Assembly: GCA_035578905.1 (NCBI GenBank)
Contig: JAQJVL010000290.1
Span: 62,001-126,000, forward strand
Source of the DNA: Stictocephala bisonia
Taxonomy: Eukaryota; Arthropoda; Insecta; Hemiptera; Membracidae
DNA: 64,000 nucleotides
Reading direction: 5' to 3'
Part shown: one piece after another, positions 22,531 to 35,475 of the stretch
Layout: the number at the start of each line of letters is the position of its first letter
How positions within the stretch are numbered: position 1 is the stretch's first letter
Program-made: the position numbers and the translations under genes
The notes under the pieces: model-generated
What the model was told of the DNA's origin: nothing
Databases searched by the model: none
What the model saw: the letters and a program-made list of their open reading frames with translations, nothing else

Positions 22531-25500
22531 TGTCGAATATTTCATTAATTATCTGTCATAGGAAGAAACTACATAATTTAATTCAAAATACATCTTATAT
22601 TATGTATTTTCCTTCCCATATTTTAGTAAAAATTTGCATTTCCGGCTAAAACTTGTTATGAAATCGTGTTCGTGCCGTTTTATTGACTAGTTAAAAAAAA
22701 CCTCGATCATTGGCTGGGACTTCTTTGTCCCATATGTTTCAAAATTACAAATATTGTTCTGGTGTCCTTCATAGTTGCACTCTATTATTGGGATGAAGTG
22801 CAATATTACGAAACCAAGAAAAACGTTATTACAGTATTAGAGGACAGTAAAACAATTAGGGAATCATTGATAAAAGAGATATCAATTCATGACTGAAAAA
22901 AAAAACAATGTTTATATCACAGTATTGTATTAGAAAGTCCAATTATTATGGAGTTTAAAAACCAAAAAAAATATGGTGACACTAATAAAATTCTGCATTT
23001 TGCAAGTTTGTTAAAAACTTTGATCAAGCCAGTCATAATTATTAGTATCAACTTAGCTGTGGACCAGGTATATCATAAAATGCCACGAACCTTCTCACAT
23101 CTCATTTGAACAGACAGTTCTAATGATCTTGTATCAGCTTGCTCGGCAGTACTGATTTGGTCATTTATGATTTATGCTTGCAAGAACAACATTACTTTTG
23201 GATTTTTCACTATAATTTTCGGCACTACTGCATTTACAAAACAAACGCAAAAAAAATAACTAATCACATATTCATGTTCAGCGTTTAATCTACTTTGTAA
23301 CAGTACCAAAACTTTTTATTTTTATTTTACGTGTTAAATTTTATGCGTTACATCTACAAAAACATGGTTTTTCACGCATCTTTTTGAAATTAAGTGACTT
23401 TGAACTGTCATTTTTTTCAAGTAATAAAAATTACCTGTATTTTTGTTCACCAATTGTAACTAGTCGTATTAGGTGCAGTATACTGAAATTTCACGATGAA
23501 ATAATTAACCGTTACTACGTTATTAATTTTGTATTTCATTAATATATTCGATTACAGAAATATTTTTTTCACTGAAATAAAGATAACTACTGACCATATT
23601 CAAACTATAAGAATGGTCCTAATAAACCTGTGAAGTAATTTTATTTATAGGAAAAGTTTACAATTTTACGGCTCGCCGACGTGTGTGAAGAGCGGAGGCT
23701 GTACAGTCTGTTTGTAGTGAATCCATTTTTGTCGAGCATCAAACCTGTTTTGTAATGTTTTAGGTACAAAAGTGCATCATTGCTTCTTATCTTATCGATT
23801 ACAGATATCCATTTTTATAACTTTCGTTCATTAATAACTGAACCAGATAGCCTTTATCATTGCAGTTCAGTATTGAACTAAGCAGTTCTTGTTTGAGCCT
23901 ACCGTTCCAACTTAAAATTATTTTTGTTGTTAATCGTTTTCGTTCAAATGTGCATTTCAATCTAAAGTGCTGTGGTTGCTTGGTAAATTGCTGGACAAAT
24001 TAATAAATTCTTCTGGGAAAGACATTAAATTAATTTGGTTACCCGTCGCTTGATTGTAAACTGAATGTGTCCTCATTGTTAAAATGAGTTCACAAAATCC
24101 AATAGGACATTTAAAGTTAATGAAGTTTGTCAAATGGCACCATATTTAATAGACAACATTCTGGAAATTCTTTGTTAAACTTGCGTGAATCATGTAATGA
24201 AAATATAAGACTAATACCTCAAAAATGAAAATATAGAGGACATAGAAATTGGACTTAAATAATTAATGTAAACGACTGAATCAGATTCAAGTCATGATAG
24301 TGATGGCACCGACAGGTCTGATAAAGAACTGTAATTTAATAATCGAACCGTAGTTTAACAATATGCCATTTGCTTTAAGCAACGTCAAATAAAGTAAGCC
24401 TTCATGTAATTTTAGTCGTGTACATATATAAAGTACAGTTAATACATACAATAGGTTATACATATAATTTTAGCTCCGAAGCAGAACAATTTCTTATTTG
24501 CCATCATAGCGACAATGCAGCGCAGTGCTTTATTGCTGTCGGAAACAGACTGAGTATCATCTGATAAAATGCAGCCCGGGCCACATCCAAAACATTTAAA
24601 ATTATTTTCGTCATTTAATATTTATGACCAATCAATAATTTATTATAATTATATTTATAAAAGTTATACTAAATCTTATAACTCACACTCTAATTGCTCA
24701 AATTGGCAGACGATAATCCGCAGAGCAAGACCAGTTAAGATGAAACTTATTTCAAATACTATGAAACATAAAAGTACTAAAAGAAAACTTTACAAATAAA
24801 ACATATAAATTATAAAATTAAACTTGACGGAAACTATACTATGTAAATCACTTAAATACAGATTGTATTGTAAAGAAAAAAAATATCTTTACAAACCAAT
24901 AATATGAACCATAATAGTGACTGATGGAAATAAGGTATTTCTTAGTATTATTCATTTATTAACAAGGGTGGGAGGGGGTGATTACTGCTTTACCATAATT
25001 TAAGAGTAACATATTTACTTCCCAAAATGACAACAAAAACATTCCATTCCCAACAACTGTTTATTGTACTGAGGTATGATGGAAAAGAAATAATAAAAAA
25101 AGTTCGAATTTCTATTATTACAATTTATAAAGGTACTCCTTTTTGTTGATATCAGCCTGTAACAAACATGATATGGTATGTAGTTAACTAAAATTTACCC
25201 TAAAACGTGTAAATTGTTATGGCTGCAATCACCAAGATGCATAGAACTTGTCGGTAAGGTCATTAAAAAAGAAGATGCAATTTATTTAAATATACAAATA
25301 AAAATAAAAATAGTTACATTAGTTAGGGTAAATATGCAAAAAATATACCCCACATTTACTCTAATATATGTCTCCTTGATTTCAAATATTGAATATGTTC
25401 TTTACTATAATTTTAATAAACGCTATTAAAATATAATTACATATTTACTCTATCACAAAGAGCTCTCTGTAAAAATGTATATACTAATATTTAAATCAAA

Positions 25501-28025
25501 ATATAGTTTTTAGGAATTAGTTTGTGAAATGGAGTATCATTTGAAAATATTCGAACACCCCCGCAGTGCTGTTTATCGCAACCCACGCATAGACCGTGAG
25601 TGTACTTAACAAGTCAAAGACAGCAATAACACCAGCTCTATCTCATGTAATGGTCTTTGTTACAAGTCTAACACAACCACTACAGGAGTAGTTCAAGAGT
25701 TACACAAAGTAAACATCTGGTTGTAGACACGTACTTTAAAGGTAATTAGCTTCATGACAGATTATTACTTCTATCGTTATGTATACACATAGGTACAAGG
25801 CCTCCGTGCGTAGTGGTAAAAGGATCTTGGAGGAGTCTGCTTTACATGTCGCCATATTGGATTTTATTCACCTTACGGCCAGTGTCAATTTCAAATTAAG
25901 GTTACAGTATGAACGTAAATTTCTAAATTTGAACTTTCATTAAACGAACATAATGTTCTAAAGCCTATTGGGATCAGATTTAAATTATATACCTTGATAT
26001 TTTTTAGTTTGAAAAGACTATTGCTTTATAGTTTTGTTTAATAAACGAACCCAGTTGAAAAAACTAATCTCATGGAGCTCTAGTCACACTTATCATATAA
26101 AGCATGCTAATATTTAACATGCATATTTTGAAAAATGTAAGCGTGACGCTTCTGTAAGTGAAGTAATGTTCAACTGAAATAGGTGGCCGTCAACTGCTGA
26201 TAAACGACTGCCTGGTGGACAAGCGTGGGAAAGAAAGAGTAAACGACAACCACAGTTCAGCTAAAACGATTTTTTGGTGCAGACAGACTAAAACCAGTTT
26301 GGTGATAGTCAGCAGAGTTACAAATAGTTCCGAAGTCAACACTAGGTAGAGTGTCGGAGGCTCGACTTCTATAACACTATTCACCGGAGAAGACTGTTCA
26401 TCGTATGTGACTGAATTTGCTCTATCATAAGAAGAGATATATTAACAGATATACACAGAAAAATAGTTTTATCAAACTGAAATGACTATCGACAGTTTAA
26501 ATATTTTTTAGCTTTACCAGAAACAGTAACGAAAAAACTGTCCATAAACTTGTTTAAAACTCAATTTTAGATTAGAGGTTGATGTTTATAAAAATACTAA
26601 TTATATCTTCTTCCCTCTGTATTATTATATTACTAAAGAGCACATTTATCACGTTATACTTGTGGCTGTTAAGGCAGTCAAGATCAGAGTGCAAGTGTAT
26701 CCAAGTACTATATATCAGGCCACAAATTGTGTCAGGTTTGACACAGAGTGACCTCTGTTCTGCTGTGATTTAGTAACGTTGTACAATACCGTATCACCGA
26801 CACCTGTGATTGGTCCGGGGAGTGGCATGTCCAAGAAGTACAGACCGAACAATACATGTTGTGTTCACTTGACACTCAATGCACAATGAAACATGGTTAT
26901 GGTTTTCATGTTCAAATGATTTGACCGAAGTTTAATATCACTAAAAAACACATAGAAGTTCTTTTACTTTTTTGTAATTTAAAACTAATTTATTCCATTG
27001 TTCATGTACTACTTTGAAAAAAGAAAATAGTAAATACTGAAATGATATTAAAGTTGTTAAGTGGCAACCAGATGGTTACTTGAAATACTCGTATACTCCT
27101 TTTGATATATTTTTCTAATGACAACAATGCTATCAATAAATTTTTGTTTAAAGTTTTACCATTATAACACTAAAGCCTTCATTATAACACTATTCCCACC
27201 AATCTACTGAAGTCCAGTTTAATTAAATGTAAATGTAATAAGAATTTCTGCCATTTTAAACATTATTATTTATAAAAAAAGTATATAATCAGTTGAAACA
27301 TATTTTAGTTTATTAATGCAATTCCTGGAGAAAAAAAATCCAATTTCACGAAACCGAACAATGTAACACCAGACAGTTCACACAATCAACTGACAACATA
27401 AATATATTGGAATTTATATAATGTATACGGAACACCATGTTATCAACGTTATTACAAGATATGTAAGTTAGATGTAAATGTATATTTTATTCGTTATTAG
27501 GGGCTTTATTAGTTGCAATGGTGCGAGATAAATAACGCTTATAAAGCTCTACAATAATTGATAATATACAAAGACCACACAGAGTTATAATTTAAAAGAT
27601 ATTAGGCCTAGTTGTAATTGAACACTTACTAAAAAGGATACTTATGAATATCAGAAAAAAGAATAAAAACCAGTTTGAACTAGATTGGAGAAAAAACCTA
27701 ATCTGCGTCTTATAGAACACGTGTTTTGAAAAAGGTAACAAAATACTGAAATTACAATCGTGAAATGCTCTTGAAATGAAATTATACCATGAAAGAGTCT
27801 AATTCTAGCATAATGAATCTATTTCGGACAATCTTTAATTTAAAAGTCTTTTCATCATATTCTTTAGTGACAAAAAATGATGGACTGTCACTAAGAATAC
27901 TATTTTAGAAACTCCATGGGACAGAAAAACGAGAACAGTTTGTAATTGTACTATACACTTACACTATTACACTACATTTCCAATGATTATTATTTTCAAT
28001 AAACATAAACAGTACAAGAAAACGT
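22531..28025. other. AT-rich stretch, no gene recognised
   Basis: No protein family recognised. A short acidic frame at about 24275-24330 (ESDSSHDSDGTDRSDKEL before a stop) has the composition of some transposase termini but is too short to call. Confidence 0.45.
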
Positions 28026-28029
28026 CACA

Positions 28030-28162
28030 CAACACAAATATATCACAATATAAGCACAAAATGGACAAATATATTACAATATAAGCACAAAATTCACAAA
28101 TATATTAGAATATAAGCACAAAATGCACAAATACATTACAATACAAGTACAAAATGCGCAAA
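28030..28162. repeat. 31-bp tandem repeat
   Basis: AATATAAGCACAAAAT recurs at 28047, 28078, 28109 and 28140 (as AATACAAGTACAAAAT), a period of 31 over four units. Confidence 0.9.
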
Positions 28163-28247
28163 TATTATGGTGATCGATTTCGGTGAACCACGCTCACCTT
28201 CCTCAGACCAGACGTATTCACACAAAAAATTATGCTAGTTAAAACAC

Positions 28248-28280
<33 letters not shown>

Positions 28281-28282
28281 CA
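28163..28282 (-). other. Hairpin motif resembling retroelement terminus, plus poly-A tract
   Basis: On the minus strand the order is CTGAGGA, a GGTGA/TCACC stem-loop, then GAAA (about 28207-28172). CTGANGA-stem-GAAA is the hammerhead ribozyme core arrangement, known from Penelope-like elements. I could not place stems I and III, so this is only a candidate. A run of 29 A residues follows at 28252-28280 on the plus strand. Confidence 0.3.
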
Positions 28283-29494
28283 AGAATTCTTATATTACAA
28301 ATTATGAATAATGCAAACTACAGTAGACACTTTGTCGGTGATTTTCACATAAAGGCGAATAACGGGAGACAAACTACTGATCGATTGAATATATTAGATT
28401 TCAAAGAGTACAAATCAAAATTATTGACAGTTATTTGAGAGAAAACGGGTAACCGAAGTACTTTCCGAATAGTACGAAGAAGCATAACGTCTTGGCAATA
28501 CTAGAAGTGCATCAGTTTGTTGAAGAATAAAGGAATAATATTTCACTTCCTTTATTGTTGCCCAATTTGTGTTGTAAATACATACACTTTGTTAGTTAAA
28601 AATCGTACCATTATATATAAAATGTAACAAATGAATATCTTTTTGCAAGTAAGATTAGACTAACACCAATTAGCTTTGTGATCCATACAAGAAATATTTC
28701 AATTAAATTTACTGGTAACTAATAAACTAAATATTTGAATTTTTTAAATGCCATTGAAAAATATTTCATTTGTAAGACAGAATAAAAAGAGTATACATTT
28801 TCAATTTTTATAAATGATAATCAATTTTTACATAGTTTAAAATAAAGAAAAAACTGTTTATACATATAAAAAATACAAAAAACATTATTTCTTTCATAGT
28901 ATACTGAAGAAAAAAAAAAAACATACTGTGATACCTAAAAGATCCAGAAACATTTCTCCTTTAAACTTCAACACAAAAGTCCTTCTATGCCCTCCCACAC
29001 TACTTCACCTTAGGGGTTATTGTCATCAGGCCTTATCGCCAACGTCCGTACTTTTACAGCCATCCTATATTGGTCGTAACTATAACAATGCTTTACGGGG
29101 TCTCCCTCTTACATTGAACGCCTTATATAAAACCTTAACGTAGATTTTATAAACGGTAGGTTTAAAAAGAGTTTTACAGATCCATATATCTATATTTGTT
29201 ATCTTATCTTATTCTCAGACATGTTAACGTCATTTTGAGATGTACCTACTGTTTTTAGGCCTTCTTTTATTTTATGAATCTTTTAAATTCTTTTTGTTTT
29301 GGCTATACTTTAATGGGTTTCGTTATCTTGAGTTGGGTATAAAGTTTTACTATGACAATATAAATACCCATGTACTATGTAATAATTACATTGCTTATTT
29401 ACTGCCAACTTCATGTTGATTTTGCATACTCTCTAATATGTCGTATAAAAGCGTTACGTCCTGGAAAATCACACTCTAAAATAAAAAGCCCATC
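28283..29494. other. AT-rich stretch, no gene recognised
   Basis: Nothing identifiable; short open frames have no family resemblance. Confidence 0.45.
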
Positions 29495-29498
29495 TTAA

Positions 29499-30591
29499 CC
29501 CTCGATCTGGCAGTCAATTTTGCCCAAAATGGCGGGTCATTTTTGGTGATTTTGCAGTGATGTTTTATAAAATTCATAAAACATATTATATTACAATAAA
29601 AGTACAATTGTGTGGTATCAAACTGTTAACAAGAATATGGGCTATCATATAATACATAATTCATAACCTATAAAGTTTTTTTTTTTTTTTATGTTATGAA
29701 ATAGTTGTAAATTTATTTAGAAATCGCGGAAAATAGGGGGGGACTACCCCCTATGATCAATGTTGTTATGATAAAAAAAGAAATGTGAGATAGCCAAAAT
29801 GTTCTAAAGTTTATCTAGTTTCAGAAAATATATAGTTTATGTAGGTTTGTAAGTAAAGATTATTTTTTATAAATTTTTAACTGGAACGTATACAAAAACC
29901 TGAAAATTAGTAACCATGGTATAGTAACCATGGTTACTATAACATTCAAAAATATGATACAAATTTTCTATAAACACTACAGAGTTCTATTATATACTAA
30001 AATGTTAAATAGATTATCAGACATCTATATAAAATAAAATCACTGTCACTAACCTATTTATAACTATACAATATATGACGTATAGTTGTAAATAAATAAA
30101 TATTACACTACACAATAGGCCTAGGAAGGCCTAAACTAAATTACTGAATTTACAATAATTTTGTAAATTTGAAACAATAAATAACACTTCACAACACTAA
30201 AACAACACTCTAATACAATATAATACACTTCTAAACACACTAGAAGTGAAGTGATAAACACACTAGAACACTGTAAACGATAATTATTTACCGATAATTA
30301 TGGTTGAAATCAGGCCCGGCAGACTAAACAACAACAATGGCGAGACTGTTCCATCTTCAACTTTCACTACGTTTTAAAATAAAGCTGATAAAGTGCAGTG
30401 TGCGATGTTGCATACCACTGGAATCGTCTGTTCACGCTGAGTACATGGAGTATAATAACATCGAAGTAGCTTGATTTTTGCGCATTATAAATATGGTAAA
30501 TCTCCGACGCTGCAATTGTACGAAAATTCGTCAAATGCCAGTTTCATGACGAAAAAATTGTACGAAATTTCGTAAAATGCCGGATCTAGGG
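29499..30591. mobile_element. piggyBac-type non-autonomous element
   Basis: The ends are inverted copies: CCCTCGATCTGGCA at 29499 and, read inward from 30591, CCCTAGATCCGGCA (12 of 14 match). Each is flanked by TTAA (29495-29498 and 30592-30595). TTAA duplication and CCCT-type ends are the signature of piggyBac transposons. The 1093-bp interior has no transposase. Near the right end the subterminal motif GTACGAAATTTCG and its variant GTACGAAAATTCG occur twice. A 22-bp perfect palindrome centred on CCATGG sits at 29920-29941. Confidence 0.88.
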
Positions 30592-30639
30592 TTAAAAAAG
30601 AAAAACTATTACATACACGAAGAATACACACGAAGAAAT

Positions 30640-31325
30640 ACAATGAATGAATAAATGAATTTATTCCATCATAACCAGTACATAGTTATAATAAGAAAAC
30701 AACCCGGAATTGACTGACCACTTTTACGAGTAGTGTGGTCAGTATAGGCAACAAAATACAACAGGTTTCTTGTCAGATTCCAGATTATAGTAACATGTTG
30801 TTATCAGCCGGGCTGCTCTCCGTGGCGTCTACACCTAACACTGATAAGGCACATAACAAGACTGCTATGCAAGACCATACCTTCACTGCAATTCACAACT
30901 GCTGCACTTCACTACGATACTAATAAACACAAACAATTCACTTCAGCCTAGTATAAAAATATTTACAATTTCTTATTTCAATTATTACAATACTTTACCA
31001 AAAATAAAACCAAAATACATAATACCATTACAATACAACTATAAAACACAAATAAACAGAGAACACAACTTCTTTTTTTAACTTTAGAATAAGTTAAAAT
31101 TTTCATTTAGTAATAGAAAAGCTTTTAAATTACTACAAAACTTTCTAACGTTAACGGAAATTTAAATTTCATAAGGCAACTTGTTGAAACAGTTTGGACC
31201 ATTATTCAGAAATGAATGCTTCAATACGGACTTGTTAATCTTAGGAGTTCTAAACATTCTCCGGACAAGTTCATGTTGATGCAGTTAAATATCCTATAAT
31301 CTAGTTTACACAAAATTCAATACTC
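30640..31325 (-). mobile_element. 5'-truncated LINE fragment, third family
   Basis: Read on the minus strand, about 31290-31085 encodes LHQHELVRRMFRTPKINK, LNNGPNCFNKLPYEI, a stop, then ISVNVRKFCSNLKAFLLL: the C-terminal tail of a LINE reverse-transcriptase protein. A 3' untranslated region follows, with a hairpin CTGACCAC/GTGGTCAG at 30713-30741 and a tail TTCATTTATTCATTCATTG at 30640-30662, typical of LINE 3' ends. The 5' break is near 31320. Non-functional. Confidence 0.8.
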
Positions 31326-32019
31326 GTAGCGGACATCCCTACGCTCCTACGTGCCAGTTTCACTCGCTGCACTCGTGGCAATTCGGTGTACGGGATAGGT
31401 CTGTGATTACGTTAATAATAGTCGGTTAACATTACTAAAGAACTAATAAAAGAAACAGAACAAAACTATTCAAATATTTAATATGGTTTTTTTACTAGCG
31501 GTTCATAATTGTTATTTATTGGCATTTTTACGAGAAGAAGGGGTTCTTTTATAGCTATTTCTAATCGAATTTTGGAAAGTCCTTTCTTAGGACCCCCCAA
31601 TGATACAAAAATGGTTCAGAAAGTAACACAACAAATAATTAGTATATATACTTTTTTTGTTTGTTAAAAGGATACTTTTTTAATAAAATAAACAATCAGA
31701 CAGTTTTAAATCCCCAACAAAAAAACAAATTGTTTACATCAGTACAAACATTATAGACACGTACAGCTGTTTATTTGTCAGTAAAAACACTATAGGGATA
31801 GAACATCGTCGGATCTTTTAGAGCCATAGTGAAGTGTAATCCAGATAATTTTGTACATTTCTAATATAATTATTTACATATCTTCCTACCGTACTTGCCC
31901 TTTGAGATCTAAAGTTAATATTATCGAGCTATCATATATAATTCCTAGCACGAGATAAGTTTCATGGGAAACCATAACGTTAAATGGGGCTTACAGAATT
32001 AAATATATAGATATGATTT
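31326..32019. other. No gene recognised
   Basis: AT-rich sequence with no identifiable feature. Confidence 0.45.
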
Positions 32020-32543
32020 GAAAATAAAAAAATTGATCTAATTTTTGCCTGTCAGTGTTTTTAAATGCAAAAAACATAAAAGAGGTTAGATGGGAGGTTG
32101 TGTTTTGCCACTTAAGTACTTTCGTACCAAAGAGGCCAATGACACATTGTCTGTCTGTCAATAGCACTCATGTACCATAGTTGTTGTCCCTGAGAAATAT
32201 ATACTTTTAAGACAAACTTTCTCCTTTACAAATGGAAGATTTCTCTTCTCGGTTCATTTTGTTTTTGATTCATTTTAATTCAATACACATTTTTTCATTT
32301 AAACTTGCAGCCTTTAAAGTAAACTAGAATATAACGATTAATTTTATTGTATCTAACATTTATTTCAGCAAAAAATTAAAAATAAAACAAAATATTATTT
32401 ATATCGACTATGATGAAAAAGGATTAAACAATGATTAAATTTTTTTTAAATATTATTTTTGTTGACCATTTTATAGGATTAGTTTTTGGAAAATGTCCAA
32501 AGCTTACAATATATAAAAATATTAAATACAGTTTTAACGAATA
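32020..32543. repeat. 0.5-kb tandem duplication, copy 1
   Basis: From TCTAATTTTTGCCTGTCAG to AAATACAGTTTTAACGAATA this segment matches 32876-33431 with only scattered differences. It contains GGTTAGATGGGAGGTTGTG and CCAAAGAGGCCAATGACAC. No coding frame is shared, so it is not an exon pair. The copies are separated by about 330 unrelated bases. Confidence 0.92.
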
Positions 32544-32875
32544 TCACAATTGGTGATTAATAATTTATTATTACGAACCAATGTAATAAAATAAATATAA
32601 TAACTAGACATTAAAATAATATAACAATACTTTCCGTGAAAGATAATATTATAACATCATCCTTTGTTGTTTTGGTAAAGAAAAGAAGAAAATGATACGT
32701 ACCAAGAAAATATATAAATAGTACCAAGTTATGTACAAATATATATTTTATATCACATAAGCCTAATGATGTGACAAATTTCTAGTAAGGGCTTTGGCTT
32801 TATATTTATAAAAGATTGTTGATTGGATAAATAGTATTCCTAGAGAACAAACATTAAGAATCAAATTGCGCTTTT

Positions 32876-33431
32876 TAAAATTAAAAAAATAATCTAATTT
32901 TTGCCTGTCAGTGTTTTTAAATGAAAAAACCATAAAAGAAGTTAGATGGGAGGTTGTGTGTTGCCACTTAAGTACTCTCGTACCAAAGAGGCCAATGACA
33001 CATTGTCTGTCTGTCAATAGCACTCATGTACCATCGTTATTGTCCCTGAGAAATATATACTTTTAAGAAAACTTTTATATATACTTTTAAGAGAAACTTT
33101 CTCCTTTACGAATGGAAGATTTCTCTACTCGGTTCATTTCGTTTTTGATTCATTTTAATTCAATACATTTTTTTTCATTTAAACTTGCAGCCATTAAAGT
33201 AAACTAGGATATAAGGATTAATTTTATTGCATCTAACATTTAATTTCAGCAAACAAATTAAATACAACACAAATATTATTTATATCGACTATAATATGAA
33301 AAAAGGATTAAAACAATGATTACAATTTTTAAAATATTATTTTTGTAGACCGTTTAATAGGGATAATTTTTATGAAAATGCCCAAAGCTTACAATATATA
33401 AAAATATTAAATACAGTTTTAACGAAATATC
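32876..33431. repeat. 0.5-kb tandem duplication, copy 2
   Basis: Second copy of 32020-32543. It is about 30 bases longer because ATATATACTTTTAAG is itself duplicated at 33050-33090. The 86-codon frame on the minus strand here is not preserved in copy 1. Confidence 0.92.
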
Positions 33432-33753
33432 CAATAAGTCATGAGCAAAACTTGGAAAACCTTGCATTCACAAGTGAAGGTCAATTTTAATAATTTGTAC
33501 AATATGAAGTATTTAAACTTACTAGCTACGTTTAAAGTCTGCAATTTGTAATGTAAAGTACTTGGATTTGACATGGAAAATTCTACCGACCAACATCAGA
33601 CTGGAGTTAAACATTTATTTCTGAAAACTACGATTTATCTGAACATTACAAATATTCAGACAAGTTGTAAATAAGTCAAGCCACATACATAATTTGGTGT
33701 TAATGTTTGAAACTGATCTATGATCTTAATCATAGTATGAGAAAATTAATATC

Positions 33754-33756
<3 letters not shown>

Positions 33757-33789
<33 letters not shown>
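33757..33789. repeat. Poly-A tract
   Basis: Uninterrupted run of about 33 A residues. It could be the tail of a retro-inserted sequence, but nothing upstream is recognisable. Confidence 0.9.
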
Positions 33790-33792
<3 letters not shown>

Positions 33793-33916
33793 TATATTTA
33801 AGCTGTTTTAAGGGGGTCGTTTCGCTTCACAAAAAACTTCAAAAGCAGTAACGGTCCGTAGTAATGATTTAATTTGACACTAAGTATTATTTGATAGATG
33901 AAGAACTGTTCTAAGG

Positions 33917-34212
33917 CAGCGGTTCTCAAACTGTGGTACGCCTTAGCCTTAGGACGGTGACCCACGTCAGGTAGAATCACAAATGTAGTGGAGCTGTTCC
34001 ACCACTTCTTGCCGTGTATCACGTGTTGCAGACACTTAAAAATTAAATAATTCATATATATATAGTAAAAATATTTGAATCGATAATAAAATTATATATA
34101 AATTAGACAAATGCATTTTTATGTATATAAAATACAACATGATTATTTTAGTAGAATGTGAGTCTCAAGCGGCCTTAAGTTGTACACTACCAAACAAGTT
34201 TGGACAGCCCTG
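33917..34212. mobile_element. hAT-type MITE, 296 bp
   Basis: It starts CAGCGGTTCTCAAACTGTGG and ends AAGTTTGGACAGCCCTG, so the inverted end reads CAGGGCTGTCCAAACTT. Both belong to the CAG-start terminal repeats of hAT elements. It is flanked by TTCTAAGG (33909-33916) and TTCTACGG (34213-34220), an 8-base target duplication with one mismatch, as hAT insertion predicts. It encodes no transposase. Confidence 0.85.
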
Positions 34213-34220
34213 TTCTACGG

Positions 34221-34960
34221 AAATATAAGTTTACTTTTTGAAAAAAATAGTATTTATGTATTTTTGTACAGTAAAATATATGAAACTTTAACCGTAATTC
34301 TTGACAGTTAAAAATAAATAAATAAAAAAAAAAACATAAAATCAACTTTGGTTCACTGGACATTTAATACTCATACAGTTTTCACCATAACTCTTAATAA
34401 TAATAAAAAACCCGAGCCATTCAGTTGTAATAAAAACTATGATTTAGATCTCTGATGCTAAAATTGTTTTTAAATATATAATAACAATAATAATAATAAA
34501 TATAGTCTGTAATTGGTTGCCAGATACTATAAGCACGTCACATTCATGCCTTGGCCCGGTACTGGGTTAGGAGCATCTTACTCAACCTATTATCATAGGT
34601 CACCACCGAAGTACCTACCACAGGTTGTTAGAGCCTTCTCATGAACCATGATGGTTAACCTGTGTTGTTGACCCAACTCACCTTTAATGGTCGGTTCTGT
34701 TACTTGTACAACCAGTCAACCATTGACAATTATCATACTAACCCAGTAATACATATGTCAAGAATTATATATTCCATATCCCAATTACATGCTGTACTTA
34801 GGTATCAGCAATATAGTCTCAAATAAATAAAGTAATTATATACGGACCGTTGCATTGTTTTACTATGAAACATTTTGAAAGAGAATTCTTCCTCTAGGCA
34901 CTAGTTGGCTAACCACAATCACACGATTGTTCGTGTATCAGTCACCGGCAATAACTATTG
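34221..34960. other. No gene recognised
   Basis: Contains short AATA and ATA microsatellites at about 34306-34330 and 34480-34500; otherwise nothing identifiable. Confidence 0.45.
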
Positions 34961-35034
34961 AATCACACACTTGTCACATTATATTACACACTTGTCACAT
35001 TAAATCACACACTTGTCACATTAAATCACACAAA
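34961..35034. repeat. 21-bp tandem repeat
   Basis: CACACACTTGTCACATTAAAT-like units with CTTGTC at 34970, 34991 and 35012. Confidence 0.9.
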
Positions 35035-35315
35035 CTGATGTCTCATTAAAACTTCATAGCATTCAACCCATCGGCCACAACTTGGTGTATCTGATAGTTA
35101 ACTTGTAGTCCACAACGTATGGCTTTGGCGTAATTAAATTTAAAAATCAGTTAAACTATATACAAACTAAACTTTAACTATCAAGACTTTATACTGAATG
35201 GACAAATTAATAAGTAATGAACCGTTACACCCAAATAATATAAATTACAGATATGTTACAGTAGGATGCAGTAAATTTGTTTTCTTACCAGCACTTACCT
35301 TTTTTCAGAGGGTTG

Positions 35316-35475
35316 ACTATTTAGCCTTCAGGATCTGGTCTACTCGATGAACACAAGCTACGTCCTCCTCCTTGACAGAGTTGGTGATGTAGCCTTCAGG
35401 CTCTGGTCTACTCGAAGAACACAAGCTACGTCATCATCTATGAGGTGGTGGTGTAGCCTTCAGGCTCTAGTCTAA
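35316..35475. repeat. 64-67 bp tandem repeat
   Basis: TAGCCTTCAGGCTCTGGTCT starts at 35323 (as AGGATCTGG), 35390 and 35454. Units also share ACTCGA(T/A)GAACACAAGCTACG. Confidence 0.9.

Noticed and set aside
28232..28438. 68-residue frame with a poly-lysine run
   Set aside because: The lysines are the 29-base poly-A tract.
32763..33023. 86-residue frame over the duplicated segment
   Set aside because: The reading frame is not maintained in the other copy of the duplication.
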